Source: Ascarosepion bandense
Lineage: Eukaryota; Mollusca; Cephalopoda; Sepiida; Sepiidae
DNA length: 64,000 nucleotides
Direction of reading: 5' to 3'
NCBI GenBank assembly: GCA_037127315.1
Contig: JBBBDQ010001028.1
Location: 992,001-1,056,000 of the forward strand
How positions within the stretch are numbered: position 1 is the stretch's first letter; the number at the start of each line of letters is the position of its first letter. This document shows, one piece after another, positions 32,419 through 43,904 of this stretch. The translations under genes were made by a program, and so were the position numbers. The notes beneath the pieces are model-generated. The model did not search any database and was not told where the DNA came from. It was given only the letters and a program-made list of their open reading frames with translations.

Positions 32419-33367
32419 AATGTGCCTTAGCAAATCATTGGAGTTGAACATTAGCTTCCACTAAAATCATGATTAAATTTTCTGCTGAAATAAAGATATA
32501 GGTTGTGACTTTGAAGATGAAGATAGTTCAACCGGAGATAACAAGAGGATTAGAAATTTCCGGAATCAATGTTCAAACTATCTAAAAGACGTTTGCTACT
32601 ACTGGAAGTGTTTGAAGTGAAAAGAAAACCAGAAAACCACAAACCTTAGACAAGAAATATGAAATAAAGATTGTGGGAATCTCGGTAGGCAATTTAAAAT
32701 TAACAGTTGGACAAGTGAAGAGTGAATTCATTCATAACAGTGAGAAAAAGAACATCTAATATGGGACGCTGAAAAGTGACAAAAAGTAATTTTTGGTGAT
32801 GAATGCAGAAGAATATGTGATAATACAATTAGGAAAAAGAAACAATGTTCCATCCCCCAAACGGCAAAATTTTACGGTGGACTCAATGGCAGAAGAAAAT
32901 TTGTAAAAGTTGATGGAAACGTAAACCGCAAAAATTATACTAGTTTACTAGTACTCTTCTGCCAAACTGGGAAGATGGAGATATTTTTCAGCGTGACGGT
33001 GCGCCTTGCCACACGGGATGTACACCAAAAATGTTTATTGTGGATGGAGGTGAAAAAAAAACTTTTGGAAGATTGGCCAGCACAAAGTTCTGAGCTCAAT
33101 ATAATTGAAACATTGAAGAAAAAGTGCTCAAACAAAAATCAAGCACTGTCCAAGAGCTTTGGAATTACGACAAAATAGAATGGCAAAAGACATTGTTCTA
33201 TTCAATTAAATATCGAATTGAAGAATTTATTTGAGCAAAAGGCAGCCGCAATAATTGCAAAAGCTATACTTTGACGTTTTTTACTTTCTATAACAAGAAT
33301 GATCATTTAAAAAAATTTTTTTCACTCAAGAAAAGAGCTGAAATGTGAAATGTTTGCTGAGGTACAG
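32419..33367 (+). mobile_element. Tc1-like transposon relic
   Basis: Degenerate terminal inverted repeats: TGTGCCTTAGCAAATCATT at 32421 and, reading inward from the right end on the minus strand, TGTACCTCAGCAAACATTT from 33365. Between them are broken transposase frames: FGDECR (first Asp), KVDGNVNRKNYTSLL, GDIFQRDGAPCHT (second Asp) and LLEDWPAQSSELNIIETLKK at about 33060-33122, where the usual SPDLNPIE reads SSELNIIE. Frame changes and stops throughout make it inactive. A Tc1/mariner-type element of about 950 bp. Confidence 0.75.
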
Positions 33368-34094
33368 TTTTATTCATTACTTTTTTCAGCATTCCTGTGC
33401 ATATGATGCGCTATCCTTCAACATACAGCATTAACAAAAATGTGTTAACTTGTTTCTAGTCCTCTACTCTGCTATTTAACCCATAGATGGAAAAAGTAGG
33501 GATTGATTAATGCCTTCCCTATGCAAATTAGTGTGAAAATGAATCAATCTCATTTACTATACTGGTAAGTGTTATGCTACCCGCATATCTCTGTATAACT
33601 TAGCAAAAATATAAAATAATAAAATAGCTATTGGCATTCAAAAGCATTTCCTGACGGTTTCCTTGTGAAACATGTGAGTAGGAAAACGGAAGTGAGTGGG
33701 AAGTCATTGGGAAATAGCCGGATTATTATTATTATTATTATTATGTAAATGAGGCCCAGTGGTTGGTCGTATCCGGCCAGTCTTTCATTAAAGTAAATGC
33801 TGTAGGAGTTTGATGCTTAGCAATGGGAAGGAAATGAAGAGTGGGATAATTTTTTTGCGTCGGTTAAGGATAGAGGCTGGTGTTCACTTAGTACGAGTTC
33901 CTTTTATCAAGGGAAATAATGTTTTCTTTCTTTGCTATTTTTAAAATCACATTCAACTTCTATTCAACAATGGAAGGCTATCGAGTATTTGTTGAGCTTT
34001 CAAATTTAGATGAAGTAATATAGAAAGAAAGTTGAGGGCAACTGAGTTGATTTTTCTTTATGATTTGAAGATTGTTTAACGTGTCCTTCAGATG
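33368..34094. other. No gene recognised
   Basis: AT-rich, with a short (ATT)n at 33723-33744. No motif was recognised. Confidence 0.6.
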
Positions 34095-34836
34095 GCACCC
34101 CTTTATTGAAAATCCCTGATAAAATAACGAGACGTTGGTTTTGAGCATTTCCAGGTCTCTTTTATAACCCTTCTGTTGTAGATGCTACCGCTTTGGATAG
34201 TGTTCTTCATCGAGATTTGCACCTGAACTGGATATTGAGCCATCTCTCACAGAGGTTATTGGATACATCAAGCAGATCAACACAGGAAAAGCACCTGGCT
34301 TTGATGGCATTCTAGTTGAATTGCTGGTTCATGGTGATGTGAACGTTCACAAGGCACTATGCTCTCAGATTATGTCTGTCTGGAGCAATAATCCAATTAC
34401 CCAGGACTAGATTGATGCCATTTTAATCACACTGTACAAAAGGAAATACAAGAAGACGCTTTGTGGTAGCCATCGCGGAATTTCACTGCTTGAAGTTGTT
34501 GGAAAGGTGTTTGAGAGATTTCTCTTGAATCGATTAGAGAAATATGTTTGCTTGGGTGTTATTTCTGAGAGTCAGTCAGGCTTTCGTGCTGGGCGTGTAA
34601 CTGTTGGCATGATTTTCTCAGCTAGGTAGCTCACTGAGAAATGTAAAGAGCAATGTCTACCTCTTTGTCAGGCATTTGTAGACTTGACCAATGCTTTTGA
34701 TACCATCAATCGTGAAGCTCTCTGGAACGCGCACACCTGCATTTGTTGATAAGTTCAGACAATTACATCATTCTATGAAGGTCCGTGTGAATTTTAGTGA
34801 TCAACTATCAGAAGAATTTGCTATTGACAATGGAGT
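34095..34836 (+). pseudogene. LINE reverse transcriptase fragment
   Basis: Plus-strand reading: DGTPLLK.PDKITRRW, YNPSVVDATALDSVLHRDLH, PELDIEPSLTEVIGYIKQIN, TGKAPGFDGILVELLVHGDV, SHRGISLLEVVGKVFERFLL, SQSGFRAGRVTVGMIFSAR and FVDLTNAFDTINREALWN, then a frame change and SEEFAIDNGVK. These are the fingers/palm blocks up to just before the PQG and YADD motifs, where the sequence stops at 34836. Three stops and a frame change. It abuts the endonuclease of the same LINE type on the opposite strand. Confidence 0.8.
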
Positions 34837-34841
34837 GAAGG

Positions 34842-35395
34842 TTACATAATCCCATAAAGTCCCAAAGGCTTCCATGTTTCATTGACAGAGCTAACAAGAG
34901 CACTCAAGTCACAAAGGATGACCACATTTTCACCTTTCGGAATGCTAGTGACAAATATTCGGAGAGCATGATAGAAAGGAGTAATATCTTCCTCAAGATA
35001 CACAAGTGTTGGTGCATAAACCGATAGAAGTGTCACGTGTCTATCAGCATTGAGAGTAACCCTCAGCCTCATCATGCACTCATTGACACCTACTGGCTGT
35101 TCATTTTTGTTTATTAAAGTGTCGTTCACTGCAAGACCAGCCTCATGTCTCTTTTGCTCAGATTTACCAGACCAGAATATGGTGCAATCTGACTCTGGCT
35201 TTATAAGTTGATTTTCTCCAGCAAAATGGGTTTCAGACAGAGCAGCAATGCCCACATTGTATTTTGCCATTTTCAAAAGCTAAGATAGCGGTTTTACACT
35301 CAAATCTTTTTCCATTGTCTATCAGTGTTCTCACATTCCAGCAGCGGAGCTTAAATGGAATTCTTTTTGCTTAAAATATTCCTGCAGATAAGGAC
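34842..35395 (-). pseudogene. LINE endonuclease fragment
   Basis: Minus-strand reading: after a frame change near 35285, LRCWNVRTL, then MAKYNVGIAALSETHFAGEN (N and E blocks of an APE endonuclease), CTIFWSGKSEQKRHEAGLAV, MMRLRVTLNADRHVTLLSVY with YAPT, and VVILCDLSALVSSVNETWKP, where the usual GDFNAR reads CDLSAL so the catalytic D-x-N is lost. It ends GLYGIM at the junction with the polymerase fragment on the other strand. The final DH block is absent. Confidence 0.8.
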
Positions 35396-36324
35396 AACCG
35401 TCATCCGCATGAAGCTGACCAGCAGATTAAGGCAGCTTTGTTTGGGACACATTTTCTAGTCCCCACGTCGCCACACCTCCTTCGCCACAGAACTTTCGAA
35501 CAGATGGATGCTGTTACTTGAATGAATATCTGTACAATATTTTTTAAATTGACAAAACTTTGTACTACTGCAAAGTCACTCTCTCAGTATCAACTATCGG
35601 GTTCCAGCAACAAGCAACATATCATCTGCAGGTTTTTGAGCGGAGTTTACATTCTCCTATGTAAAATTTCAACCAGAGCTAACGAGTTTCACCTACCCGA
35701 AACAGACTGGTTTTGAGGCACCAGTAACTCGCCTTTCACTCCTCGTCCTGTTAGTTTGAAACATTTCCGCCCCGAGAAGGCCAGGAGCTGGATTTTGGTT
35801 GCCAGATGCTATTTGAGACGCTGCGAGTGGGGCATTTTATAGACTACAGGGTGCTCACAACTGAATTCACCCCAGAAATAGCATATGTGTAGTATATGAA
35901 GATGGAGCAATAGCCTGTAGCCTGGTTAGTATTTATTAGTTGCATTTTATTCTTTAAGTTTCTTTTGCATTCGACCATATTTCACGACTGAATTGCATTA
36001 ATCAATAAAAAGATTCTGTTATTAAAAAATATTTGTTGTATAGAATAATCATTTTTCTTCATTAGACTACGAACTGTTTGGTTTACCTACATATGACTGT
36101 ATGTTTAATAATAATTCAAAATTGTATACATACAATGATAAAATAATAGTAAAACCATAAATATCTTGATGCAATAATTCAGCACAAAATGAGGTATTTA
36201 CGGGCTGTACAAAAATTAAATTTGCACAAAAGGAATGCACACATAGTTGTCATTACCACACTTCTTATTTTCCTTTCCCCTCACTTTCTCTGTCTCTTTC
36301 TCCCCACCCCCCTCTCTCTCTGTA
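35396..36324. other. Possible LINE 5' region, otherwise no gene
   Basis: About 35396-35860 is more GC-rich than its flanks (CCCCACGTCGCCACACCTCC; CATTTCCGCCCCGAGAAGGC) and may be the 5' untranslated part of the minus-strand LINE whose endonuclease ends at 35395. No open frame is recognised. 35860-36324 is AT-rich. Confidence 0.4.
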
Positions 36325-36475
36325 TCGGTGGACGTCGGGTAGTGGAATGAATAGTGTATTGGAATGAAAAATCAGAGAGCTGAGTTTGAATTCCAGTCAG
36401 GTTCGTTGCATTCATTTGCTCTCCTAGGAAAGGTATGAATCCACCTCTTCTCCGCTCAGTTAAATTGATTGTTAC
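36325..36475 (+). mobile_element. tRNA-derived SINE, 5' part only
   Basis: Shares the head and B box (GAGTTTGAATTCCAGTCAGG, TTCGTTGCATTCATTTGC) and the AGGAAAGGTATGAATC block with the other copies, then stops before the central body. Diverged and 3'-truncated. Confidence 0.7.
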
Positions 36476-36650
36476 TCGTAAAAAATTAAAAAAAATTAAA
36501 AAAATTGAAGCAGTATTCACTCAAAGAAAAAAAAAAGAAGTATTATTGCAATCCCAAATATGTTCCGGCTTTAAATAACTCACAAAATGCTTGATAAAAC
36601 GTAAAAATCAAATAAGTTAATCAATCAATAATTCCCTCTGTCTCTCCCAC

Positions 36651-36652
<2 letters not shown>

Positions 36653-36739
<87 letters not shown>
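36653..36739. repeat. (CA)n(TA)n microsatellite
   Basis: About 23 CA units pass directly into about 19 TA units. Confidence 0.95.
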
Positions 36740-37239
36740 TCCAAACATATACTGTTAAATATAAGAGACAATGAATGTCTATTATGTTTAATCATGAGCC
36801 GTTCTAAACGTCGTATTTTGACTTTAATTTCAGTTGAAAATAAAGACAAAAATTCTCCAACATTTGGATAATTGTTTTATAAAAGGATACATCTCACATT
36901 AGTAGTCACTTGTAAATTTTCCAACTTTTTAGAAAAGAATGATAAAAGAAATACTTGCACTGTTACTGTGCAGGATGTTGCATATAATATGTATAAATGA
37001 TAGTAGGCGACATGACAAGAGTTTTGTGAAATTAAATGCATTTTCACAGTTTCCTTTATTAGTCTGGTTAGTGAAATTGCAAAGATCATTCTGTTGTAAT
37101 TAAAAAAATTATAGTTGCAATTTTTAAATAAAAAGAAGAAATGAATACAGTATCGATGTACTGACAAAAATATCTAGGGGAAGCATTAATGTTCTATTAA
37201 TGTGAATATATGTTCTGAAACTCCATGTTCTGAAACTTA

Positions 37240-37760
37240 CTATAAAAACATGTTAATTTCGTGAACTACTGTATTTCTTCATATATCTTCATAACGTTCA
37301 GAATAAGATTCCAAAGATTATCTTTTCTCGTACGTTACTCTCTGTCCATTTTAACCTTCCTCTTCAGAATGATTTTTAATAGGGTTAAGATCGAGAGAAT
37401 AATCTAACAATTTCATAAAAAAGAGAATCTTTAAAAATTCAAAATGTATTCCATGTTCAGATATTTCTTAGTGTACTTAGCCGAATGTTGTGCATAAAAT
37501 ATTTGTTAATTCTGAAAACGGTCGACGTCTTGAACTCTAACTCTTCGTGAGTTTGCGAAAAAATGTTTATTTTAACTATTATCTTAACAACATCTCTAAA
37601 CTCACGATGGCCCTATTACTTAACCACCTATAATCTCAACTTGAAATATCATATCACCACTGCTTGAACCTGTAATGGAAGTTTCTGCCAGTAGCTATCC
37701 GTCTGGTCCACCGAGAGTAGCATGGAATTATTTGCTGAAAAGAACGGTATTCTGTTACCC
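37240..37760 (-). pseudogene. Tc1-like transposase relic
   Basis: On the minus strand at about 37505-37440 the reading is FYAQHSAKYTKKYLNMEYIL, corresponding to the F.QDNAP.HTAK....YL block with the second Asp lost. At 37400-37370 YSLDLNPIKNHSEE corresponds to SPDLNPIENLW. Upstream traces (37760-37560) are compatible with the region before the second Asp but are stop-filled. No inverted repeats were found. The relic is recognised only by these two ordered motifs. Confidence 0.55.
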
Positions 37761-38841
37761 ATTTAATTTGGTTCGCTTTATGAGTATCTTTCAAAGGAGT
37801 TCTCATCTGTCTCATGTTTTGTCACTTTTAGCACCCCGTCGCTGCCATAACGTCTAAAATATCTCTAGCTTGATTAAGACAGCTTTTTAAAGAAATTCTC
37901 TGTTGATGTAGAATCCAGATTAACAAAATAAAAATCTCAGCTTTTCTTTATCAGATTCGTATTAGAGTTTTCTAGAATTTTCTCTAAACAAAAATTTTAA
38001 ACATCATAATGTATTCACATTACATCAGAATGGTGTACCTTTTTGTGTCTTTTCTAATGAAATATAAAAGTAAAAAGGTTTTTACAGCCACTTACCACTT
38101 TTTACAACCACTTACTTTAATTGCTTGCACAGAGATCGAAGCTGAAATCTTTCATCTCTTCGAACTAAAGAACTATACCAAGAAGCAAATCCTTAAAAAT
38201 TACGCTTCATTTTTTCGTCAATACTTTTCACAAGTAGGCAGTTTTTGTAATATTATTTTACTTGTTTTCAAGAACAATGCGATATATTCAAAGTGCTATA
38301 AAATCTTTTTGTTTGAAAGCAATCAAGACAAGTTTTTCATTGTGCCATTGCTACTAGTCACTAAATGAAATTTGAAAGAATTTATGCTGACCATAAATAT
38401 ATTTTTTTGCCAGAAACCTGTGTAAAAATTAATGTTAATAATTATTTATGTATTTAGATATGGAACTTTCTAATAAAAATAGACAGGCCGAAGGAGTACA
38501 TATTATGCTATCCAGAAGTCTCATTACCAGACTAAGAATGCATATTATAATTACTATATGGAAAAATTAAACATAAGACTGAGTAGCTTCAGTAAAAGAA
38601 CGTTATAGCAAAGGGATATAACTCACTTAGTGAGAAATAAAGGCTATCGCAAATGCATCTCGTCATGCGGGTTAGCAAGCTGGTCTTACGGAACAGTGCA
38701 ACTGAATAGTAACTTCTAACCTAACTGGATGTCCTATACTTGTGGTCTTGTTTGTTTATTGGTGGATACACGGATTGTTATAGATTTATGGATTTCTCTG
38801 GTCCTGATGTCTGTGAAACGAAGTCGGTCCTGAAATATTTT
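37761..38841 (+). other. Unrecognised 119-codon open frame in AT-rich DNA
   Basis: The frame at 38009-38368 starts MYSHYIRMVYLFVSFL and is rich in Phe, Leu, Lys and Tyr. Its length is not exceptional for AT-rich DNA and it has no recognised domain, signal or splice context. I would not call it a gene. The rest of the interval holds nothing that I recognise. Confidence 0.35.
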
Positions 38842-38850
38842 TTAACTTTT

Positions 38851-38909
38851 CCTTCCTTCCTTCCTTCCTTCCTTCCTTCCTTCCTTCCTTCCTTCCTTCC
38901 TTCCTTCCT

Positions 38910-38947
<38 letters not shown>
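38851..38947. repeat. Compound microsatellite (CCTT)n(CT)n(AT)n
   Basis: CCTT units to about 38910, CT units to about 38933, then AT units. It directly precedes a tRNA-like SINE segment. Confidence 0.95.
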
Positions 38948-38951
<4 letters not shown>

Positions 38952-39077
38952 GTGGCCTAGGGGTAGAATTGCCGACTGACGCCGATTCGGTCGGGTTTCA
39001 ATCCTGAGTTAGGAAGCGAACGGAGTCTAAGCCGTACTGATGAGCTGCAATACAGCGAAACAGATCTGTCTGCGGAT

Positions 39078-39078
<1 letters not shown>
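38948..39078 (+). mobile_element. tRNA-like SINE of a second family
   Basis: TATAGTGGCCTAGGGGTAGA resembles a Pol III A box and GGGTTTCAATCCTGAG a B box, about 50 bp apart. The tail TGATGAGCTGCAATACAGCG differs from the main SINE family. It ends at a (TA)n tract at 39079-39116. tRNA pseudogene or short SINE; it is not a working tRNA, as no cloverleaf closes. Confidence 0.55.
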
Positions 39079-39119
<41 letters not shown>

Positions 39120-39354
39120 CTCAGAATATTAGTTACGATAGCAACATATACGCATTTAAGATGAATGCCGCTTCGTTCTGCGTGCCTATTTGCATGAAAT
39201 GTCCTGAATTTCTACATCTCAATTTAATAACCACATTGCGATTTTGAAGTTTTGAAAGGCATCGTAATGGTGGTTTGACTGATAAAGAAAATGTTTAGTA
39301 ACTTATTTTATAATAAAGAGTAAGGCAAGTCTCTCTTCTATTTTTAACCTCCCA

Positions 39355-40375
39355 ATATAGACACATCAGTCTCCTCGGTGTCATTAGCAAACGTTTTAAA
39401 GCTATAATCAACAAAAAGGTTTTTGATCACCTCAATGGGAATATCATCTTAAGCGACAAATGTATGGGTTCTGATCAGACAGGTTCACTGCTGACATCTC
39501 ATCTGCCGTTACTCGCAGAATCAATTAGGCACTAGACAACAAGTACATCTCAAGAACGATCGCATTAGATATTTCAAAGGCCTTTAATAATGTATGGCAT
39601 AAAGGGTTACTGCAAAAGTACACTAGCTATGGTCTCACTAAAGGTTTTTTTCAATTATAAAGTCTTTTCAAACTAGTAGGTAGTTGTTAGTGGCCAATCC
39701 TTCGAGACCCAAGCAATCAATGTTGGCTATCTCCAAGGTTCGCTTCTCGGTTCAACCCCCTTTCTACTTTACATAATGATCTGCCTAGGTGTGTACAAAG
39801 ATCATTTGTAAATTTGATGATAAAACTATATAGGTGCACCTCCAAAACTCTAGATGAGCAAATCTTGGCAGCTGATCTCTCTTCTGGTCTTGCTCTAACA
39901 CCTCAGTTGGAGACATACTAGCTGGTCTAATTCAATGTCTTGAAAACTAAACGTAACGACACATACTCAACGATCAGACCTAGAACAGTTATCAATCGCG
40001 ATGAACGAATGTTCGTTCGGAGAGGATCCATGCCTTGTGGGTGACGAATTATTTTCCATCCTACAACTCGTTTCTCACAAATGAAATGTCGCACGATTCT
40101 CGCTGTTATACCGCTATTTCTATTTCAAATGAACCATATTCCTACCAGTTCTAACCTTCATGACTAAGACCCGCCATGCCACTCACATTGTAGCGAACCA
40201 CCCTAATTCTCTTCATGTTCAATTGGTGAGATGAAAGTTCTATTCGTGTAGCTTCTTCCTACAAACCACTGTCTTGTGAAACTGACTCCCACAAGTATAC
40301 TTCCGCGATCATTACAATCTTCAAGTCAAAGGCTAACCGTCCTCGGTTAATCTCGAGTGGCTCTTGGGCTTTGTC
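39355..40375 (+). pseudogene. Jockey/CR1-type LINE relic
   Basis: Plus-strand frames: RHISLLGVISKRFKAIINKK and VFDHLNGNIILSDKCMGSDQ (RT block), ISKAFNN.WHKGLLQK in mixed frames, ETQAINVGYLQGSLLGSTPF (PQG block), CTSKTLDEQILAADLSSGLA, then C-terminal HATHIVANHPNSLHVQLVRW, matching the order of the LINE at 14-17 kb. The YADD box is destroyed (FDDKT). Many stops and deletions. An older copy of the same or a sister family. Confidence 0.75.
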
Positions 40376-41365
40376 CAGAGTGAGCATTATTGTAAGAAAT
40401 GGTAAATTAATTTTGATTTTATTTTCATTAGTATGCAAGTCTCAGTTTTGATGGAGTCTCATTCAATGCTCTTTTCTTGAGCTTTTTCTTAGAATCACAT
40501 GAACTTTGCAGAGAAATTTAATTAAAACTGATATTCTTGCTTGCAACAAAGAAGGTATGGGAGTGCACGCAAGCAACACTCAACAACGTGCCGATACAAG
40601 AATGTAATGTAGTTGACGTCCGCCATTTTTTGTCAAGTTAGACCAACGTCTGAGATAGTACTACAACGCTTAGAAGATAAAATAAACAAAAAATAATGAA
40701 GACGAGGGTAGATATCGGAGGTAAATCTGAAGGAGGGTGAGGGATAGGCATGGAAAGGGAGGAGAGGCTGGGAAAGATGGTTGTAAACTTGTAGGTTGGT
40801 ATGACCGTATTTTTGTTTAAAAATTGTTCAAGAGTTGACATTTTGAAAACAGTCAGCCAAACATCTCATTGGCGTGTAGAAAGAACGCATGGTTACGAAA
40901 GAACGTCAAAATTAAGAATATTTGGAAGAAAAGAAACGTAAAATGACAGAGAAAAAAAGAGAAAAAATGCTAAGAAAGAAATTAAATTTAAGAAAGAAAG
41001 AATAACGGAAAAAGTAAGAGAAAAACAAAGAAAGAGAAAAACAAATTGCTAAGGAAAAAAGGAATTAAGTATTATTATTTTTTAAAGTGAACGAAAAACA
41101 TAAGTATAAAAACAAAAACGTTTTTTTTAGTGAATATATATTTAATATTTGCATCACGTACGCTACTCAACATTTACAAGTAAATCTAACTATCAAAATG
41201 CTTGGAAAGAACAAACTATTCGGAAACCCCACGAGTGAAAAATCTGGATTTACCTGAACTCAAAAAAATAGACAGCTGACTGTGACATTAACGTTGAAAA
41301 TTTGAAATTTACGAAAGCGCTAAAGCACAATCAATATATATATATATACTGTTTATTGTATCAAT
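40376..41365. other. No gene recognised; A/G-rich stretch 40900-41070
   Basis: The A/G-rich stretch encodes Lys/Arg/Glu-rich text interrupted by stops and has no recognisable domain. A short (TA)n lies at 41334-41349. Confidence 0.55.
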
Positions 41366-41473
41366 CAATCAGTTAAGTGCCATACGTGATACACGCTTGC
41401 CTAGACAAAAGAATTGCCCGCAGGAGGTTGCCATTACTTTCTGCAGTAGACTGGTTGCCAACCAAGGCTATAG
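41366..41473 (-). mobile_element. SINE fragment fused to a truncated gypsy pol
   Basis: Minus-strand piece with CTATAGCCTTGGTTGGCAAC, CTACTGCAGAAAGTAATGGC and GTGTATCACGTATGGCACTT. About 45 bp of the usual tail region (CTGCCCAGTCAGTCATGTCTC...) is deleted. Its inner edge coincides with the first base of the gypsy-derived sequence at about 41474. Confidence 0.8.
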
Positions 41474-43891
41474 TCCTCTTGCTTGATCTACGTAGCACTA
41501 CCACTGGTGGACAAGGAACTGAAACGCCTAGAAGAAAGGGAGGTCATCACACCAGTTACATACTCACAGTGGGCAGCACCCATTGTGGTAGTAAAGAAAG
41601 CTGATGGCTCAATTCGGTTGTGTGCCGATTTCTCAACTGGTCTCAGTGCAGCACTGGAAGATCATCAATATCCACTGCCAGTTACAGAAGATATCTTCAC
41701 CACACTCAATTGTGGCACCTGTTTTGCCCAACTAGATCTCACAGAGGCCTACTTACAAGTCGCGGTCTCTGCAACCTCCAGAGAACTACTGACGATAAAC
41801 ACCCATCGTGGCTTATTCCAATATCGATGTTTACCGTTTGGGGTAAAAACAGCCCCAGCTATTTTCCATTATGGACACTATCATGGACACTATGCTAACA
41901 GAAGTAGAGGGTGCAGCAGCATACATAGACGACATCATTGTTGTCGGGCGATCAAAAGAGGAGTTGTCAGAACGTGTTGACAAAGTTCTGACACGCAGTC
42001 AAGATTTTGATTTTCAGCTTCGACCTGAAAAGTGTCATTTTTATTTACAGGAAATAAAATATTTGGGTTTTATTTTTGACCGTATGGCTATCGTCCAGAT
42101 TCAACTAATGTGGCAGCTATTCAACGCATGCCACCCCCATCAGACATAAGCAGCTTACGCTCATTTCTCGGACTAGTTAGCCACTATGGAAGTTTTCTAC
42201 ATTCTCTGCATCAAATTAAGTCACCACTTAATAAACTGCTAACAAAAGATACAAAATGGTCCTGGACATTAGATTGTCAACAATCTTTGGAAAAAATTAA
42301 AGTACAAATCAATTCAGACTTGCTACTCACACATTTTGACCCAACTCAGAAAATAGTAGTAGCAGCGGATGATTCAAGCCAAGGAGTTGGTGCAGTGATC
42401 TCCCACATTTTTTTCCAGATAAATGAGAAAAGGCGATCATGCATGCAGCAAGATCCTTAACACCCGCAGAATGCAACTACAGCCAAACAGAGAAGGAAGC
42501 ACTGGCTCTGATTTTTGCAGTAAAAAAGTTTAAGATGATATTTGGGCGCCATTTTACACTCCTAACAGATCACAAGCCACTGCTCTCCATCTTTGGCTCG
42601 AAAAAAGGGATTCCCGTGTACTCAGCCAGTTGATTACAACGTTGGGCAATCAACTTACTGGGGTACGATTTTGAAATAAAATACCGCCGAACAACAGAAT
42701 TTGATCAGGCTGATGCATTATCACGCTTCATCAGATCACATTCTGCCCCAGATGATGACACCATCATAGCGGCCATCAGCATTGAGGATGATTTTCAACG
42801 CACAATTACCGATTGTGTCAGAAGAATTCCTGTAACGAGAGTTGAAGTTAAGCAAGAGACTAATCAAAACCAAAACCAAATGCTTCAAAAAGTTATCCGG
42901 TTTCTCAGATGCTCATGACCATTTGACCTCACTGGAGAGCTGCAACAGTTTCAGCGGTGAAGAGACTCTCTGGCCATCATTGATGAGGGTCTGATGTTTG
43001 CAGACCGGGTTGTGATCCCTACAAAACTCAGGAGAGCTGTTCTTAAACAATTACACTCAGGACATCCTAGCATCAATCGGATGAAAGCGGACTATCCGCA
43101 GCATGGTATACTGGCCCAACATTGATTCTGATATCGAACGGACACCCTCTCAACTATTAGTATCCTTAAATGGCTCTTCAGCCAACATGGCCTACCAGAA
43201 ACACTTGTGTCCAACAATGGAACACAATTTACATCTGAGTTCTTTCGGCATTTCTGCAAATCAAATTGCATCACGCATGTTCGAGCCCCTCCCTATCACC
43301 CACAATTCAATAGCCAAGCCGAACGGTTTATAGACACATTCAAACGTGATCTGCTTAAAGCAAAGGGAGAGGGAACAACAGAGGAGATATTACAAACATT
43401 TCTTCTTACCCAATAGTACAGCAAAGGATCAGATGACACCAGCAGAGGTACTTATGGGGCGAAAGCTCCATACCACACTGGATGCATTACGCCCAAAGGA
43501 ACAACAAAAACAGAGTATGTGCCAGAATCCACTATCAGTAGGTACACCAGTGTTTGTGAGGAGTTACAGGTCTGGGCAACCAAAATGGACACCAGGTATC
43601 ATCCACGAGAAAAAATGACGATTTGTCTATAGTGTACAAGTTGGAAATCAACTCTGGGCACGACACAAAAATCAATTGCATCCTAGGTACACCAACAACT
43701 CTAAGACAAACAACACGTCGAACATTCCACTGGACTTAGTAGTGGACACATTTGAACTACCGGCTATACCACCTGTCGAACAGACAAATATAAACGAGAG
43801 CATTGCAGAACCTAGAAAGAACCGGCCAAAGCAGAATATAACTAAAGTGAAGCACCTACAAATTAACCCCAAGCGTGCTCGTTATAGCTAA
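41474..43891 (+). pseudogene. pol: Gypsy pol, 5'-truncated, dead integrase
   Basis: RT: LVDKELKRLEEREVITPVTY, CADFSTGLSAAL, QLDLTEAYLQV, FGVKTAPAIF, then, after a 12-bp duplication-like break near 41870, YIDDIIVVGRS (YIDD). RNase [45 protein letters not shown] at 42633-42635 replaces an expected Arg codon. Integrase: HSGHPSINRM starts the zinc finger, but an internal deletion near 43140 removes its cysteines and the first catalytic Asp. The second catalytic position reads VSNNGTQF (Asp to Asn, 43207-43221). The Glu motif QAERFIDTFKR is kept. The C-terminal module continues to KRARYS at 43891. Gag and protease are absent. Confidence 0.9.
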
Positions 43892-43904
43892 TTGTCTTCC
43901 TCTT

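Noticed and set aside
34095..35395. Twin-priming inversion of a LINE
   Set aside because: The inverted endonuclease lies on the 3' side of the sense RT part, the opposite of what twin priming produces.
36652..36849. Open frame of Cys-Val and Tyr-Ile repeats
   Set aside because: Translation of a (CA)n(TA)n microsatellite.
38009..38368. 119-codon protein gene
   Set aside because: No recognisable domain, start context or splice signals; AT-rich DNA gives such frames by chance.
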